Source of the DNA: Ramlibacter lithotrophicus
Lineage (GTDB): Bacteria; Pseudomonadota; Gammaproteobacteria; Burkholderiales; Burkholderiaceae_C
Assembly (NCBI RefSeq): GCF_012184415.1
Contig: NZ_VTOX01000003.1
Span: forward strand, 248,001 to 312,000
Direction of reading: 5' to 3'
DNA: 64,000 nt
Part shown: positions 32,591 to 40,679 of the stretch, in pieces
Position numbering within the stretch: the stretch's first letter is position 1
Layout of the letters: the number at the start of each line of letters is the position of its first letter
Made by a program: the position numbers and the translations under genes
The notes under the pieces: model-generated
The model's input: only the letters and a program-made list of their open reading frames with translations
Database searches by the model: none
Told to the model about the DNA's origin: nothing

Positions 32591-33337
32591 TCAGTAGGTG
32601 GAGCGCCCGCCGGAGAGGTCGAACACCGCCCCGGTGGAGAACGAGCATTCCTCGGTGCACAGCCACGCCACCAGCGCGGCCACTTCCTCGGGCGTGCCGA
32701 AGCGGCCCATCGGGATCTTGGAGAGCATGAACTGGATGTGCTGCTCGCTCATCTGGTCGAAGATCGCCGTCTTCACGGCCGCCGGCGTCACGCAGTTGAC
32801 GCGCACGCCGGTGTCGGCCAGCTCCTTGCCGAGCGACTTGGTGAGCGCGATGACGGCGGCCTTGCTGGCGCTGTAGGCGCTGGCGTTCGGGTTGCCGTCC
32901 TTGCCCGCGACCGAGGCGATGTTGACGATGCGCCCGTAGCCGGCTTCGCGCATCGCCGGGACGACTTCGCGGCAGCAATGGAACAGGCCGTTCAGGTTCA
33001 CGTCGATCACCTGGCGCCACGCATCGACCGGATAGTCCCAGACCCTGGTGTTCGGCCCCGTGATGCCGGCGCTGTTGACGAGGGCGTCGATGCGTGCGGA
33101 CTTCCGCAGCGTGGCTTGCACCGCCGCCTGCACCGACGCATGCTGCGCCACGTCCACTTCGACCGCGCCGGCGCGCTCGCCGAGCTGCGCCACCGCGCGC
33201 TGCATGGCCGCCGCGTCGCGGTCCCACAAGGTGACGCTGCCGCCGGAGGCGATCAGCCGCTGCGCGATGGCGAAGCCGAGCCCGGTGGCGCCGCCGGTGA
33301 CGACCGCGTGCCGGCCGTCGAAATCGAGCCGGTTCAT
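32591..33337 (-). CDS. SDR oxidoreductase, probable 2-keto-3-deoxy sugar acid dehydrogenase
   Basis: A classical 248-residue SDR. Seen: 'HAVVTGGATGLGFAIAQRLI' (TGxxxGxG), 'ALVNSAGITGPN', 'NIASVAGKDGNPNASAYSAS' and the catalytic Y-x-x-x-K in 'YSASKAAV', ending 'GAVFDLSGGRSTY'. Its place beside a diketo-acid hydrolase fits the dehydrogenases of the non-phosphorylative L-fucose/L-rhamnose pathway, which oxidise 2-keto-3-deoxy acids at C4. The substrate here is unproven. It overlaps the next SDR gene by 4 bp (ATGA) and is transcribed with it. Confidence 0.87.
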   Translation of the reverse strand: MNRLDFDGRHAVVTGGATGLGFAIAQRLIASGGSVTLWDRDAAAMQRAVAQLGERAGAVEVDVAQHASVQAAVQATLRKSARIDALVNSAGITGPNTRVWDYPVDAWRQVIDVNLNGLFHCCREVVPAMREAGYGRIVNIASVAGKDGNPNASAYSASKAAVIALTKSLGKELADTGVRVNCVTPAAVKTAIFDQMSEQHIQFMLSKIPMGRFGTPEEVAALVAWLCTEECSFSTGAVFDLSGGRSTY

Positions 33338-34068
33338 ATGGTGATGCCGCCGTCGACGTTGTAGGCCTGGCCGGTGACGAACTGCGAATCGTCGCTGGCG
33401 AGGAACACCACCAGCGGCGCGATCTCGTGGGCCTGCGCCAGGCGCCCCATGGGCTGGCGCGCGACGAACGCCTTGCGGGCGGCCTGGGGATCGTCGAAGG
33501 CGTTGATGCGGTCCTGCAGCGACGGCGTGTCCACGGTGCCGGGACAGATCGCGTTGCAGCGGATGCCTTCGGCCACGAAGTCGGCGGCCACGCTTTTCGT
33601 GAGGCCGATCACCGCGGCCTTGGTCGTGCCATAGATGAACCGGTTGGGCAGTCCCTTGATGCTGCTGCACACGCTGGCCATGTTGACGATGCTGCCGCGC
33701 CCGGCGTCCAGCATGCGCGGCAGCACGGCCTGGATGGTCCAGAACTGCGACCGCACGTTCAGGTTCAGCGCGAAGTTCCACTCCTCGTCGCTCGCCTGCA
33801 GCACGGTGCCGCTGTGCACGAAGCCGGCGCAGTTGAACAGCACGTCGACCGACGGCATGGCGGCCACGACCTTGCCGATCGCGGCGCGATCGAGCACGTC
33901 CAGCGGCAGGGCCCGCACGTTGGCCACGCCTTCGTAGGACGAGAGCAGCTGCGCATTCACGTCGGTCGCCCAGACCTGCGCGCCTTCGGCTGCCATCGCG
34001 AGCGCGGTCGCGCGCCCGATTCCCTGGCCGGCCGCGGTGACCAGCGCTGTCTTGCCTTGCAGTCTCAT
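33334..34068 (-). CDS. SDR oxidoreductase (second of a pair)
   Basis: A 244-residue SDR, first gene of the minus-strand part of the locus. Seen: 'ALVTAAGQGIGRATALAMAA' (TAxxQGIG), 'VLFNCAGFVHSG', and the catalytic 'YGTTKAAVIGLTKS', with the C-terminal 'GQAYNVDGGITI' common in 2-keto-3-deoxy-L-fuconate dehydrogenase and BDH2-like proteins. ATG 34068 has AAGGAAG upstream; the open frame starts 10 codons earlier. It faces the GntR regulator gene across a 123-bp gap that carries a GGT-CTT-ACC operator, so regulation by that protein is likely. Which SDR acts on which carbon cannot be told. Confidence 0.86.
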   Translation of the reverse strand: MRLQGKTALVTAAGQGIGRATALAMAAEGAQVWATDVNAQLLSSYEGVANVRALPLDVLDRAAIGKVVAAMPSVDVLFNCAGFVHSGTVLQASDEEWNFALNLNVRSQFWTIQAVLPRMLDAGRGSIVNMASVCSSIKGLPNRFIYGTTKAAVIGLTKSVAADFVAEGIRCNAICPGTVDTPSLQDRINAFDDPQAARKAFVARQPMGRLAQAHEIAPLVVFLASDDSQFVTGQAYNVDGGITI

Positions 34069-34148
34069 TTGCTTCTTCCTTCGGTGAGGTGCGGCCATGT
34101 TCAGGGTTTTGCCCGATGCCCGGCCCGGCGATTGCCCGCATATTAATT

Positions 34149-34157
34149 GGTCTTACC
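34149..34157. promoter_or_regulatory. probable GntR/FadR-type operator
   Basis: GGT-CTT-ACC in the context AATTGGTCTTACCGC, which fits the T-GGT-N3-ACC-A half-site pattern bound by FadR-subfamily GntR regulators. It lies 34 bp upstream of the GntR start and in the divergent gap with the SDR gene. Confidence 0.6.
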
Positions 34158-34191
34158 GCTTGGCCACTTGCGGTGAACCCTAAGAACCATC

Positions 34192-34932
34192 GTGCCGCTG
34201 CAAACCGTCGAACCGCAACGCCTGTACCGGCAGATCGCCGAGCAGCTGCGTTCGCTCATCGCCGGCGGCGAATTCACTGCCGGCAGCCGCCTGCCGGCGG
34301 AGCGCGACCTCGCCAAGCAACTGGGCGTGAGCCGGCCTTCGGTGCGCGAGGCGCTGATCGCGCTCGAGGTCGAGGGCTGGGTCGAGGTGCGCACCGGTTC
34401 GGGCGTGTACGTGCAGGCGCGCAACGCGGCGGCGCTCAATGGCCATGCGCCGCAGGTTCCGGCCACCGAATGGGGCCCGCTGGAGCTGCTGCGCGCCCGG
34501 CGCCTGATCGAGGGCGAGATCGCCGCGCTGGCCGCGACCCACGCCAAGCGCAGGCACCTGCAGGCCATCGCCGAGGCGATCGACTTCATGCAGGCCGACG
34601 TCGAACGCGGCGTGGCGCCGCTGGAAGGCGACCGCGCGTTCCACGCCGCCGTCGCCCAGGCCAGCGAGAACGCCGTGCTGTTCGACACCGTGCAGACGTT
34701 CTGGGACGCGCGGCATGGCCCGCTGTTCGAGCGCCTGGGCGGCCACTTCGAGACCGAGAGCGTCTGGCGCCTCGCCATCAACGAGCACAATGCCGTGCTG
34801 TCGGCGATCCGCGTGCGCGACGCCGACGGCGCGCGCAGCGCGATGCAGCAGCACATGGACAAGACCAACGCCCGGTTCAGCGCGAGCTGGCGGCGCGCCC
34901 CCAGTTCCCGACCCCAGCACTTCAACCCGTAG
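34192..34932 (+). CDS. GntR/FadR-family regulator of sugar-acid locus 1
   Basis: A 246-residue FadR-subfamily regulator. The winged helix-turn-helix occupies about 10-75 ('YRQIAEQLRSLIAGGEFTAG', 'LPAERDLAKQLGVSRPSVRE', 'VRTGSGVYV'). The FCD effector domain follows ('LLRARRLIEGEIAALAATHA', 'DRAFHAAVAQASENAVL'). The start codon is GTG at 34192. It is divergent from the SDR pair and 12 bp upstream of the TRAP solute-binding gene, so it probably controls both sides of the locus and responds to a pathway acid. An operator is seen in the gap. Confidence 0.9.
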   Translation: MPLQTVEPQRLYRQIAEQLRSLIAGGEFTAGSRLPAERDLAKQLGVSRPSVREALIALEVEGWVEVRTGSGVYVQARNAAALNGHAPQVPATEWGPLELLRARRLIEGEIAALAATHAKRRHLQAIAEAIDFMQADVERGVAPLEGDRAFHAAVAQASENAVLFDTVQTFWDARHGPLFERLGGHFETESVWRLAINEHNAVLSAIRVRDADGARSAMQQHMDKTNARFSASWRRAPSSRPQHFNP

Positions 34933-34944
34933 GAGACCCTCAGC

Positions 34945-35931
34945 ATGCAGAAACGCTTCGCCATCAAACTCATCGCCGCGTGCGCCGTCGCCGCCGGCGC
35001 CATGGGCACCGTGGGCCTCGCCCAGGCCCAGACCAAGCTCAAGTGGGCGCACGTCTACGAGACGTCCGAGCCGTTCCACAAGTACTCCGTGTGGGCCGGC
35101 GAGGAGATCAAGAAGCGCACCAACGGCAAGTACGAGATCCAGGTGTTCCCGGCCTCGTCGCTGGGCAAGGAATCGGACATCAACCAGGGCCTGACCCTGG
35201 GCACGGTGGACATCATCCTGACCGGCGCCAGCTTCGCCGGCAACAGCTACAAGCCGCTGGCGATCACCTACTTCCCGTTCATCTTCCGCGACGCCGAGCA
35301 CCAGCTGAAGTACGCCAAGAGCGACGTGTTCAGGGAACTGGCCAAGGGCTACGACGACAAGACCGGCAACCACATCACCGCGCTCAACTACTACGGCGCC
35401 CGCCACGTCACGTCCAACAAGCCGATCACGAAGCCCGAGGACATGAAGGGCCTGAAGATCCGCGTGCCCGACGCGCCGGCCTACGTCGCCTTCCCGAAGT
35501 CGCTGGGCGCCAACCCGACGCCGATCGCCTTCGCCGAGGTCTACCTGGCGCTGCAGAACGGCACCGTGGAAGCGCAGGAAAACCCGCTGCCGACGATCGA
35601 GGCCAAGAAGTTCTATGAAGTCCAGAAGAACATCTCGCTGACCGGCCACATCGTCGACTCGCTGCTCACCGTGGTCTCGGGCCAGCTGTGGGGCAAGCTC
35701 TCGGCCGACGAGAAGAAGATCTTCACCGACGTGATGCAGGAAGCCGCCGAGAAGACCGGCCGCGAGATCATCGCCTCCGAAGCCCGCCTGGTGGAAGAGT
35801 TCAAGAAGAAGGGCAAGAACGTGATCGTGGTCGACAAGAACGCGTTCCGCGCCGAGGTGCTGAAGAACACCAAGCCGGCCGACCATGGCTACCGCCAGGC
35901 CGACTACGACCGCATCGTCAACATCAAGTAA
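34945..35931 (+). CDS. TRAP transporter solute-binding protein DctP, locus 1
   Basis: A 328-residue periplasmic protein. Signal peptide 'MQKRFAIKLIAACAVAAGAM' continuing to about residue 29 (AQA). The mature part shows the DctP pattern: 'KWAHVYETSEPFHKYSVWAG', 'GLKIRVPDAPAYVAFPKSLG' with the Arg that grips the ligand's carboxylate, and 'GTVEAQENPLPTIEAKKFYE'. Ligands of the family are organic acids and sugar acids. AGGAG precedes the ATG. It opens the TRAP set DctP-DctQ-DctM, with an 81-bp gap to DctQ. Confidence 0.93.
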   Translation: MQKRFAIKLIAACAVAAGAMGTVGLAQAQTKLKWAHVYETSEPFHKYSVWAGEEIKKRTNGKYEIQVFPASSLGKESDINQGLTLGTVDIILTGASFAGNSYKPLAITYFPFIFRDAEHQLKYAKSDVFRELAKGYDDKTGNHITALNYYGARHVTSNKPITKPEDMKGLKIRVPDAPAYVAFPKSLGANPTPIAFAEVYLALQNGTVEAQENPLPTIEAKKFYEVQKNISLTGHIVDSLLTVVSGQLWGKLSADEKKIFTDVMQEAAEKTGREIIASEARLVEEFKKKGKNVIVVDKNAFRAEVLKNTKPADHGYRQADYDRIVNIK

Positions 35932-36012
35932 CACCGCGCCGCACCGCCCCTGCCGCCGTGGCGACAGGGGCGGTCCCATTTGGAGCGGTCACGAGCAGCA
36001 ACAGGAGCAGAC

Positions 36013-36618
36013 ATGCATTCGATCGACGACATGCCGCACGTCATGGGAGACGACGGGCAGTTCCATGCCCAGGACGAGGCGGTGGATCTCTCGGGTACCC
36101 CGCGCGAGGCGTGGCTGGCCCTCGCCTTCTTCTGGCTGCTCGGGCTCACCGTGTTCTACCAGTTCTTCACCCGCTACGTCCTGAACGACTCGGCCGCCTG
36201 GACCGAGGAGATCGCGCGCTACCTGCTGATCGCCACGGTGTTCATCGGCGCCTCGATCGGCGTCGCGAAGAACAACCACATCCAGGTCGACTTCTTCTAC
36301 CGCTACATGCCGCCGGGCATGGGCCGCGCGATGGCCACGGTCGTGGACGTCTTGCGCATCGCTTTCTTCGGCGCCGCCGTCGTGCTGACCATCCAGATGA
36401 TGACCAAGCTCGGCCAGAGCGCGCGCATGACGCTGGTCGACCTGCCGATGAACGTCGTCTACGGCGTCTGCCTGGCCGGCTTCGTGTTCATGTTGCTGCG
36501 CTCGCTCTGGGTCGCGCGCGTGCACCTACGCCGCGGCTACACGGTGCTCGAGCGCGTGGAGTCGACCATGGAAGACGACCTCTCCGTCCCGCCCCGGCAA
36601 GCCCTGCAGAAGACCTGA
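36013..36618 (+). CDS. TRAP transporter small permease DctQ, locus 1
   Basis: A 201-residue protein with four membrane segments, the small subunit that forms a complex with DctM. Seen: 'LALAFFWLLGLTVFYQFFTR', 'AWTEEIARYLLIATVFIGAS' (the W-T-E-E motif of DctQ), and 'VYGVCLAGFVFMLLRSLWV'. An acidic N-terminal tail of about 40 residues precedes the first span, and a charged C-terminal tail follows the last. ATG 36013 is chosen because AGGAG lies upstream; the frame begins 11 codons earlier. DctM starts 3 bp after this stop. Confidence 0.9.
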   Translation: MHSIDDMPHVMGDDGQFHAQDEAVDLSGTPREAWLALAFFWLLGLTVFYQFFTRYVLNDSAAWTEEIARYLLIATVFIGASIGVAKNNHIQVDFFYRYMPPGMGRAMATVVDVLRIAFFGAAVVLTIQMMTKLGQSARMTLVDLPMNVVYGVCLAGFVFMLLRSLWVARVHLRRGYTVLERVESTMEDDLSVPPRQALQKT

Positions 36619-36621
36619 CCC

Positions 36622-38016
36622 ATGCTCAAGATCGTTTTTCTCGGCCTGATGGGCCTCGGCCTGCCGGTCGCCATCGCGATGGCCGGCGCCTCGCTGATCT
36701 ACCTGTTCTGGACGCAGAGTTCGCCCCCGTTCGTGGTGATCCACCGCATGGTGAGCGGGATCGACAGCTTTCCGTTGCTGGCCGTGCCGTTCTTCATCCT
36801 GGCCGGCAACCTGATGAACAACGCGGGCATCACCAACCGCATCTATAACTACGCGCTGGCGCTGGTGGGCTGGCTCAAGGGCGGCCTGGGCCACGTGAAC
36901 GTCGTCGGCTCGGTGGTGTTCGCCGGCATGAGCGGCACCGCCATCGCCGACGCCGCCGGCCTCGGCACCATCGAGATCAAGGCCATGAAGGACCATGGCT
37001 ACAGCTCGGAGTTCGCCGTCGGTGTCACGGCGGCCTCGGCGACGCTCGGCCCGATCATTCCGCCGAGCCTGCCGTTCGTGATCTACGGGATGATGGCCAA
37101 CGTCAGCGTCGGCGCCCTGTTCCTGGCCGGCATCCTGCCCGGCGTGCTGCTCGGCGCGCTGATGATGATCACCGTCGCGTACTTCGCGCACAAGAACGGC
37201 TGGGGCTCGGACATCAAGTTCGAATGGCCGCGCGTGATCAAGGCGCTGGCCGAGACGGCGGTGGTGGCCGGCTGGCCGGTGGCGCTGTGGCTGCTGATCG
37301 TGAAGGCGGGCCTGCCGGCCCAGCCGACGGTCTTCGCCGGCCTCATCGTCCTGTTCGCCGCCGACAAGCTCTTCAGGTTCCAGGCGGTGCTGCCGATCAT
37401 GACGCCCGTGCTGCTGATCGGGGGCATGACCACCGGCATCTTCACGCCCACCGAAGGCGCCATTGCCGCCTGCCTGTGGGCCATGGTGCTGGGCTTCGCC
37501 TGGTACGGCACGCTCACCTGGAAGATGTTCGTCAAGGTCTGCCTGGACACGGTGGAGACCACGGCCACGGTGCTTTTCATCGTGGCGGCTGCCAGCATCT
37601 TCGGCTGGATGCTGACGGCCACCGGCGTGACGGCCGCCATCGCCGAGTGGGTGCTGGCCTTCACCAAGGAACCGTGGATGTTCCTGCTGCTGGCCAACGT
37701 GCTGATGCTGTTCGTCGGCTGCTTCCTGGAGCCGACCGCGGCGATCACGATCCTGGTGCCCATCCTGATCCCGATCTGCCAGAAACTCGGCATCGACCTG
37801 GTGCACTTCGGCCTCGTGATGGTGCTGAACCTCATGATCGGCCTGCTGCATCCGCCGATGGGCATGGTGCTGTTCGTGCTGGCGCGGGTGGCCAAGCTGT
37901 CCGTCGAACGGACCACCATGGCCATCCTGCCGTGGCTGATCCCGCTGCTGCTCTCGCTGGCCGTGATCACCTACTTCCCGGCGCTGGTGCTGTGGCTGCC
38001 GAAGATGTTTTTCTAA
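36622..38016 (+). CDS. TRAP transporter large permease DctM, locus 1
   Basis: A 464-residue DctM subunit, the sodium-coupled channel-forming part of the TRAP transporter. It has about 12-13 membrane segments and family motifs such as 'MAGASLIYLFWTQSSPPFV', 'LGPIIPPSLPFVIYGMMANV', 'TGIFTPTEGAIAACLWAM' and 'LHPPMGMVLFVLARVAKLSV'. It ends 4 bp before the second palindromic repeat (38021-38069), and the UxaA-type gene follows, so transport and catabolism appear co-transcribed. Confidence 0.93.
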   Translation: MLKIVFLGLMGLGLPVAIAMAGASLIYLFWTQSSPPFVVIHRMVSGIDSFPLLAVPFFILAGNLMNNAGITNRIYNYALALVGWLKGGLGHVNVVGSVVFAGMSGTAIADAAGLGTIEIKAMKDHGYSSEFAVGVTAASATLGPIIPPSLPFVIYGMMANVSVGALFLAGILPGVLLGALMMITVAYFAHKNGWGSDIKFEWPRVIKALAETAVVAGWPVALWLLIVKAGLPAQPTVFAGLIVLFAADKLFRFQAVLPIMTPVLLIGGMTTGIFTPTEGAIAACLWAMVLGFAWYGTLTWKMFVKVCLDTVETTATVLFIVAAASIFGWMLTATGVTAAIAEWVLAFTKEPWMFLLLANVLMLFVGCFLEPTAAITILVPILIPICQKLGIDLVHFGLVMVLNLMIGLLHPPMGMVLFVLARVAKLSVERTTMAILPWLIPLLLSLAVITYFPALVLWLPKMFF

Positions 38017-38020
38017 TCAG

Positions 38021-38069
38021 TTGAGGACCGAGCAGGAATTGCTCCGCAATTTCTCGATCTGTCCCGCAA
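38021..38069. repeat. 49-bp imperfect palindromic repeat, copy 2
   Basis: Matches 32533-32580 closely; again GGAC-GAGCAGGAATTGC pairs with GCAATTTCTCGATCTGTCC, the central loop being TCC. It sits between DctM and the UxaA-type gene, just upstream of its ATG at 38078, and could fold in the mRNA as an intercistronic stem. Confidence 0.7.
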
Positions 38070-38077
38070 GGTAATCC

Positions 38078-39592
38078 ATGAATCCCTTCATCCGCCTCCA
38101 TCCCGCAGACGACGTCCTGATCGCCCGCGCCCAGCTCGTGGGCGGTGCGTCCGTCGAGAACATCACCGTCAAGGGACTCGTGCCGGCCGGGCACAAGGTG
38201 GCGACGCGCGCGATCGCCGCCGGCGAACCGGTGCGCCGCTACAACCAGATCATCGGCTTTGCCAGCAAGCCGATCGCCGCCGGAGAGCATGTGCACACGC
38301 ACAACCTGGCCATGGGCGACTTCGAGCGCGACTACGCCTTCGGCGCCGACGTGAAGTCGCAGCCCGTCCGGCGCGAAGCGAGCTTCATGGGCATCAAGCG
38401 CGCCGACGGACGCGTCGCCACACGCAACTACATCGGCATCCTGTCGAGCGTGAACTGCTCGGCGACGGCCGCCCGCGCGATCGCCGACCACTTCTCGCGC
38501 CAGACCAATCCCGCGGCGCTGGCGTCCTTTCCCAACGTCGACGGCGTGGTGGCCCTGACCCACGGCACCGGCTGCGGGATGGCCAGCGAGGGGCTGGGGA
38601 TCCAGATCCTGGAGCGCACGCTCGCCGGCTATGCGACTCACGCGAACTTCTGGGGCGTGCTGGTGGTGGGGCTCGGCTGCGAGGCCAACCAGATCAACGC
38701 CTGGCTGGCCCACTCGAGCCTGCGCGAAGGCGAGACGCTCAAGGTCTTCAACATCCAGGACACCGGCGGCACGCGCAAGACCGTGCAGAAGGGCATCGCC
38801 CTCATCGAGCAGATGCTGCCGGTTGCCAACGCCGTGAAGCGCGAACCATGCAGCGCCTCGCACATCACGATCGGCCTGCAATGCGGCGGCTCCGACGGCT
38901 ACTCGGGCATCAGTGCCAACCCGGCGCTCGGCGCCGCGGTGGACCTGCTGGTGGCGCACGGCGGCACGGCGATCCTCTCCGAAACACCCGAGATCTACGG
39001 CGCCGAGCACCTTCTCACCCGGCGCGCGGTGCGGCGCGAGGTCGGCGAGAAGCTGATCGAGCGCATCCGCTGGTGGGAGCACTACACGAAGGCGAACGAC
39101 GGCGAGATGAACAACAATCCCTCGCCCGGCAACAAGGCCGGCGGCCTCACCACGATCCTGGAGAAGTCGCTGGGCGCCGTCGCGAAGGGCGGCACCAGCA
39201 ACCTGCAGGCGGTGTACGAATACGCGCAGCCGGTCGAGGAACACGGCTTCGTCTACATGGACACGCCCGGCTACGACCCGGTGAGCGCCACCGGCCAGGT
39301 CGCCGGCGGCGCCAACATCATCTGCTTCACGACCGGCCGCGGCTCGGCCTACGGCTGCGCGCCGTCGCCGTCGCTCAAGCTCGCCACCAACTCGGCGCTG
39401 TGGCAGCGCCAGGAGGAGGACATGGACATCAATTGCGGCGAGATCATCGACGGCAAGGCCTCGATCCAGGAGATGGGCGAGCGCATCTTCCGCCAGGTGC
39501 TCGCGACCGCCTCGGGCGAGCCGACCAAGAGCGAGCAGCACGGCTACGGCCAGAACGAATTCGTGCCCTGGCAAGTGGGCGCGGTGATGTAG
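38078..39592 (+). CDS. UxaA/GarD-family sugar-acid dehydratase (altronate/galactarate-type)
   Basis: A 504-residue enzyme with a small N-terminal SAF domain (about 1-90, 'MNPFIRLHPADDVLIARAQL') fused to the large UxaA core ('GVVALTHGTGCGMASEGLGI', 'LGLQCGGSDGYSGISANPAL'-like metal-binding stretch, 'ETPEIYGAEHLLTRRAVRRE', 'NPSPGNKAGGLTTILEKSLG', 'GGANIICFTTGRGSAYGCAP'). Family enzymes remove water from altronate, galactarate and related acids using Fe2+. Sulfolactate sulfo-lyase SuyAB uses the same fold as two subunits, so that alternative is possible, but the SDR/FAH partners favour a sugar acid dehydratase giving a 2-keto-3-deoxy acid. Confidence 0.88.
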   Translation: MNPFIRLHPADDVLIARAQLVGGASVENITVKGLVPAGHKVATRAIAAGEPVRRYNQIIGFASKPIAAGEHVHTHNLAMGDFERDYAFGADVKSQPVRREASFMGIKRADGRVATRNYIGILSSVNCSATAARAIADHFSRQTNPAALASFPNVDGVVALTHGTGCGMASEGLGIQILERTLAGYATHANFWGVLVVGLGCEANQINAWLAHSSLREGETLKVFNIQDTGGTRKTVQKGIALIEQMLPVANAVKREPCSASHITIGLQCGGSDGYSGISANPALGAAVDLLVAHGGTAILSETPEIYGAEHLLTRRAVRREVGEKLIERIRWWEHYTKANDGEMNNNPSPGNKAGGLTTILEKSLGAVAKGGTSNLQAVYEYAQPVEEHGFVYMDTPGYDPVSATGQVAGGANIICFTTGRGSAYGCAPSPSLKLATNSALWQRQEEDMDINCGEIIDGKASIQEMGERIFRQVLATASGEPTKSEQHGYGQNEFVPWQVGAVM

Positions 39593-39608
39593 AACAAGGA
39601 GTCCGGAG

Positions 39609-40673
39609 ATGGCAAGAAACTTCCAGGCCGGCGCGCTGCGCCAGGACATGGCCCGCGTCCTGCAGGCCGCGGGCAGCAGCGGCGCCGAGGCGCGGCAGGT
39701 GGCGGACAACCTGGTGATGGCCAACCTGAGCGGCCACGACTCGCACGGCATCGGGATGATCCCGCGCTACGTCGAGTCGATCCAGGAAGGCGGCCTGCAG
39801 CCCAATGCCGCCATCAAGGTGAATTTCGACGGCGGCGCGATGCTGGCCATCGACGGCCAGCACGGCTATGGCCAGGTGGTGGGCGTGCAGGCCATGGAAC
39901 TGGCGATGGAGCGCGCCGCGCAGCACGGCAGCTGCATCATGGCGCTGGGTGAGGCGCACCACCTGGGCCGCATCGGCCACTTCGCCGAGATGGCGGTGGC
40001 GCGCGGGCTGGTGTCCATCCACTTCGTCAACGTCCTGTCGCGGCCCGTCGTGGCCGCCTGGGGCGGCTCCGACGGCCGCTTCGGTACCAATCCCTGCTGC
40101 ATCGGCATTCCGCTCAAGGGCCGCGACCCGTTCGTGCTGGACTTCGCCACCAGCCGGGTCGCGCAAGGCAAGATGCGCGTCGCCCACAACGAGGGCCGCG
40201 AGGTGCCGGAGGGTTACCTCATCGACGAACATGGCCGACCGACGACCAGGCCCGGCGTGGTGGTCGTGCCCCAGTCGAATGGCCTGCTCGGGGCGCTGCT
40301 GCCCTTCGGCGAGCACAAGGGCTACGGCATGGCGATCGCGTGCGAACTGCTGGGCGGCGCCCTCTCGGGCGGCGGCACCTGGCACCGCAAGCCGGACATG
40401 CGGCGCGAGGTGCTCAATGGCATGGTGACGATCCTGATCGATCCGCAACGCCTTGGCACCGGCGAGAGCTTCGAGCAGGAGGCGGCCGCGTTCATGGAGT
40501 GGCTCAAGGAGAGCCCGCCGGCGCAGGGGTTCGACGCCGTGCGGATCGCGGGCGATCCGGAGCGCGAGGCGCGCATCAAGCGCGAGCGCGACGGCATCCT
40601 GGTGGACGACCAGACCTGGGCGGAGATCGTGGCGGCGGGCAAGAAGGTGGGATTGAGCGACCTGCCTGCGTGA
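39609..40673 (+). CDS. Ldh2-family malate/L-lactate/sulfolactate-type dehydrogenase
   Basis: A 354-residue member of the Ldh_2 family (not Rossmann-type), NAD(P)-dependent oxidoreductases acting on 2-hydroxy or 2-keto acids. Seen: 'NLSGHDSHGIGMIPRYVESI', whose His46 is the catalytic residue, 'AHHLGRIGHFAEMAVARGLV', 'GTNPCCIGIPLKGRDPFVLD' and 'FGEHKGYGMAIACELLGGAL'. Substrates in the family include ureidoglycolate, sulfolactate, 2,3-diketogulonate and delta-piperideine-carboxylate, so the exact one is open. It starts 16 bp after the dehydratase and closes the plus-strand operon; the convergent SDR gene ends 6 bp away. Confidence 0.9.
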   Translation: MARNFQAGALRQDMARVLQAAGSSGAEARQVADNLVMANLSGHDSHGIGMIPRYVESIQEGGLQPNAAIKVNFDGGAMLAIDGQHGYGQVVGVQAMELAMERAAQHGSCIMALGEAHHLGRIGHFAEMAVARGLVSIHFVNVLSRPVVAAWGGSDGRFGTNPCCIGIPLKGRDPFVLDFATSRVAQGKMRVAHNEGREVPEGYLIDEHGRPTTRPGVVVVPQSNGLLGALLPFGEHKGYGMAIACELLGGALSGGGTWHRKPDMRREVLNGMVTILIDPQRLGTGESFEQEAAAFMEWLKESPPAQGFDAVRIAGDPEREARIKRERDGILVDDQTWAEIVAAGKKVGLSDLPA

Positions 40674-40679
40674 GTCCCT

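Noticed and set aside
34180..35979. Minus-strand open frame of about 600 codons opposite GntR and DctP
   Set aside because: Antisense shadow; GntR and DctP have full motifs and good ribosome binding sites.
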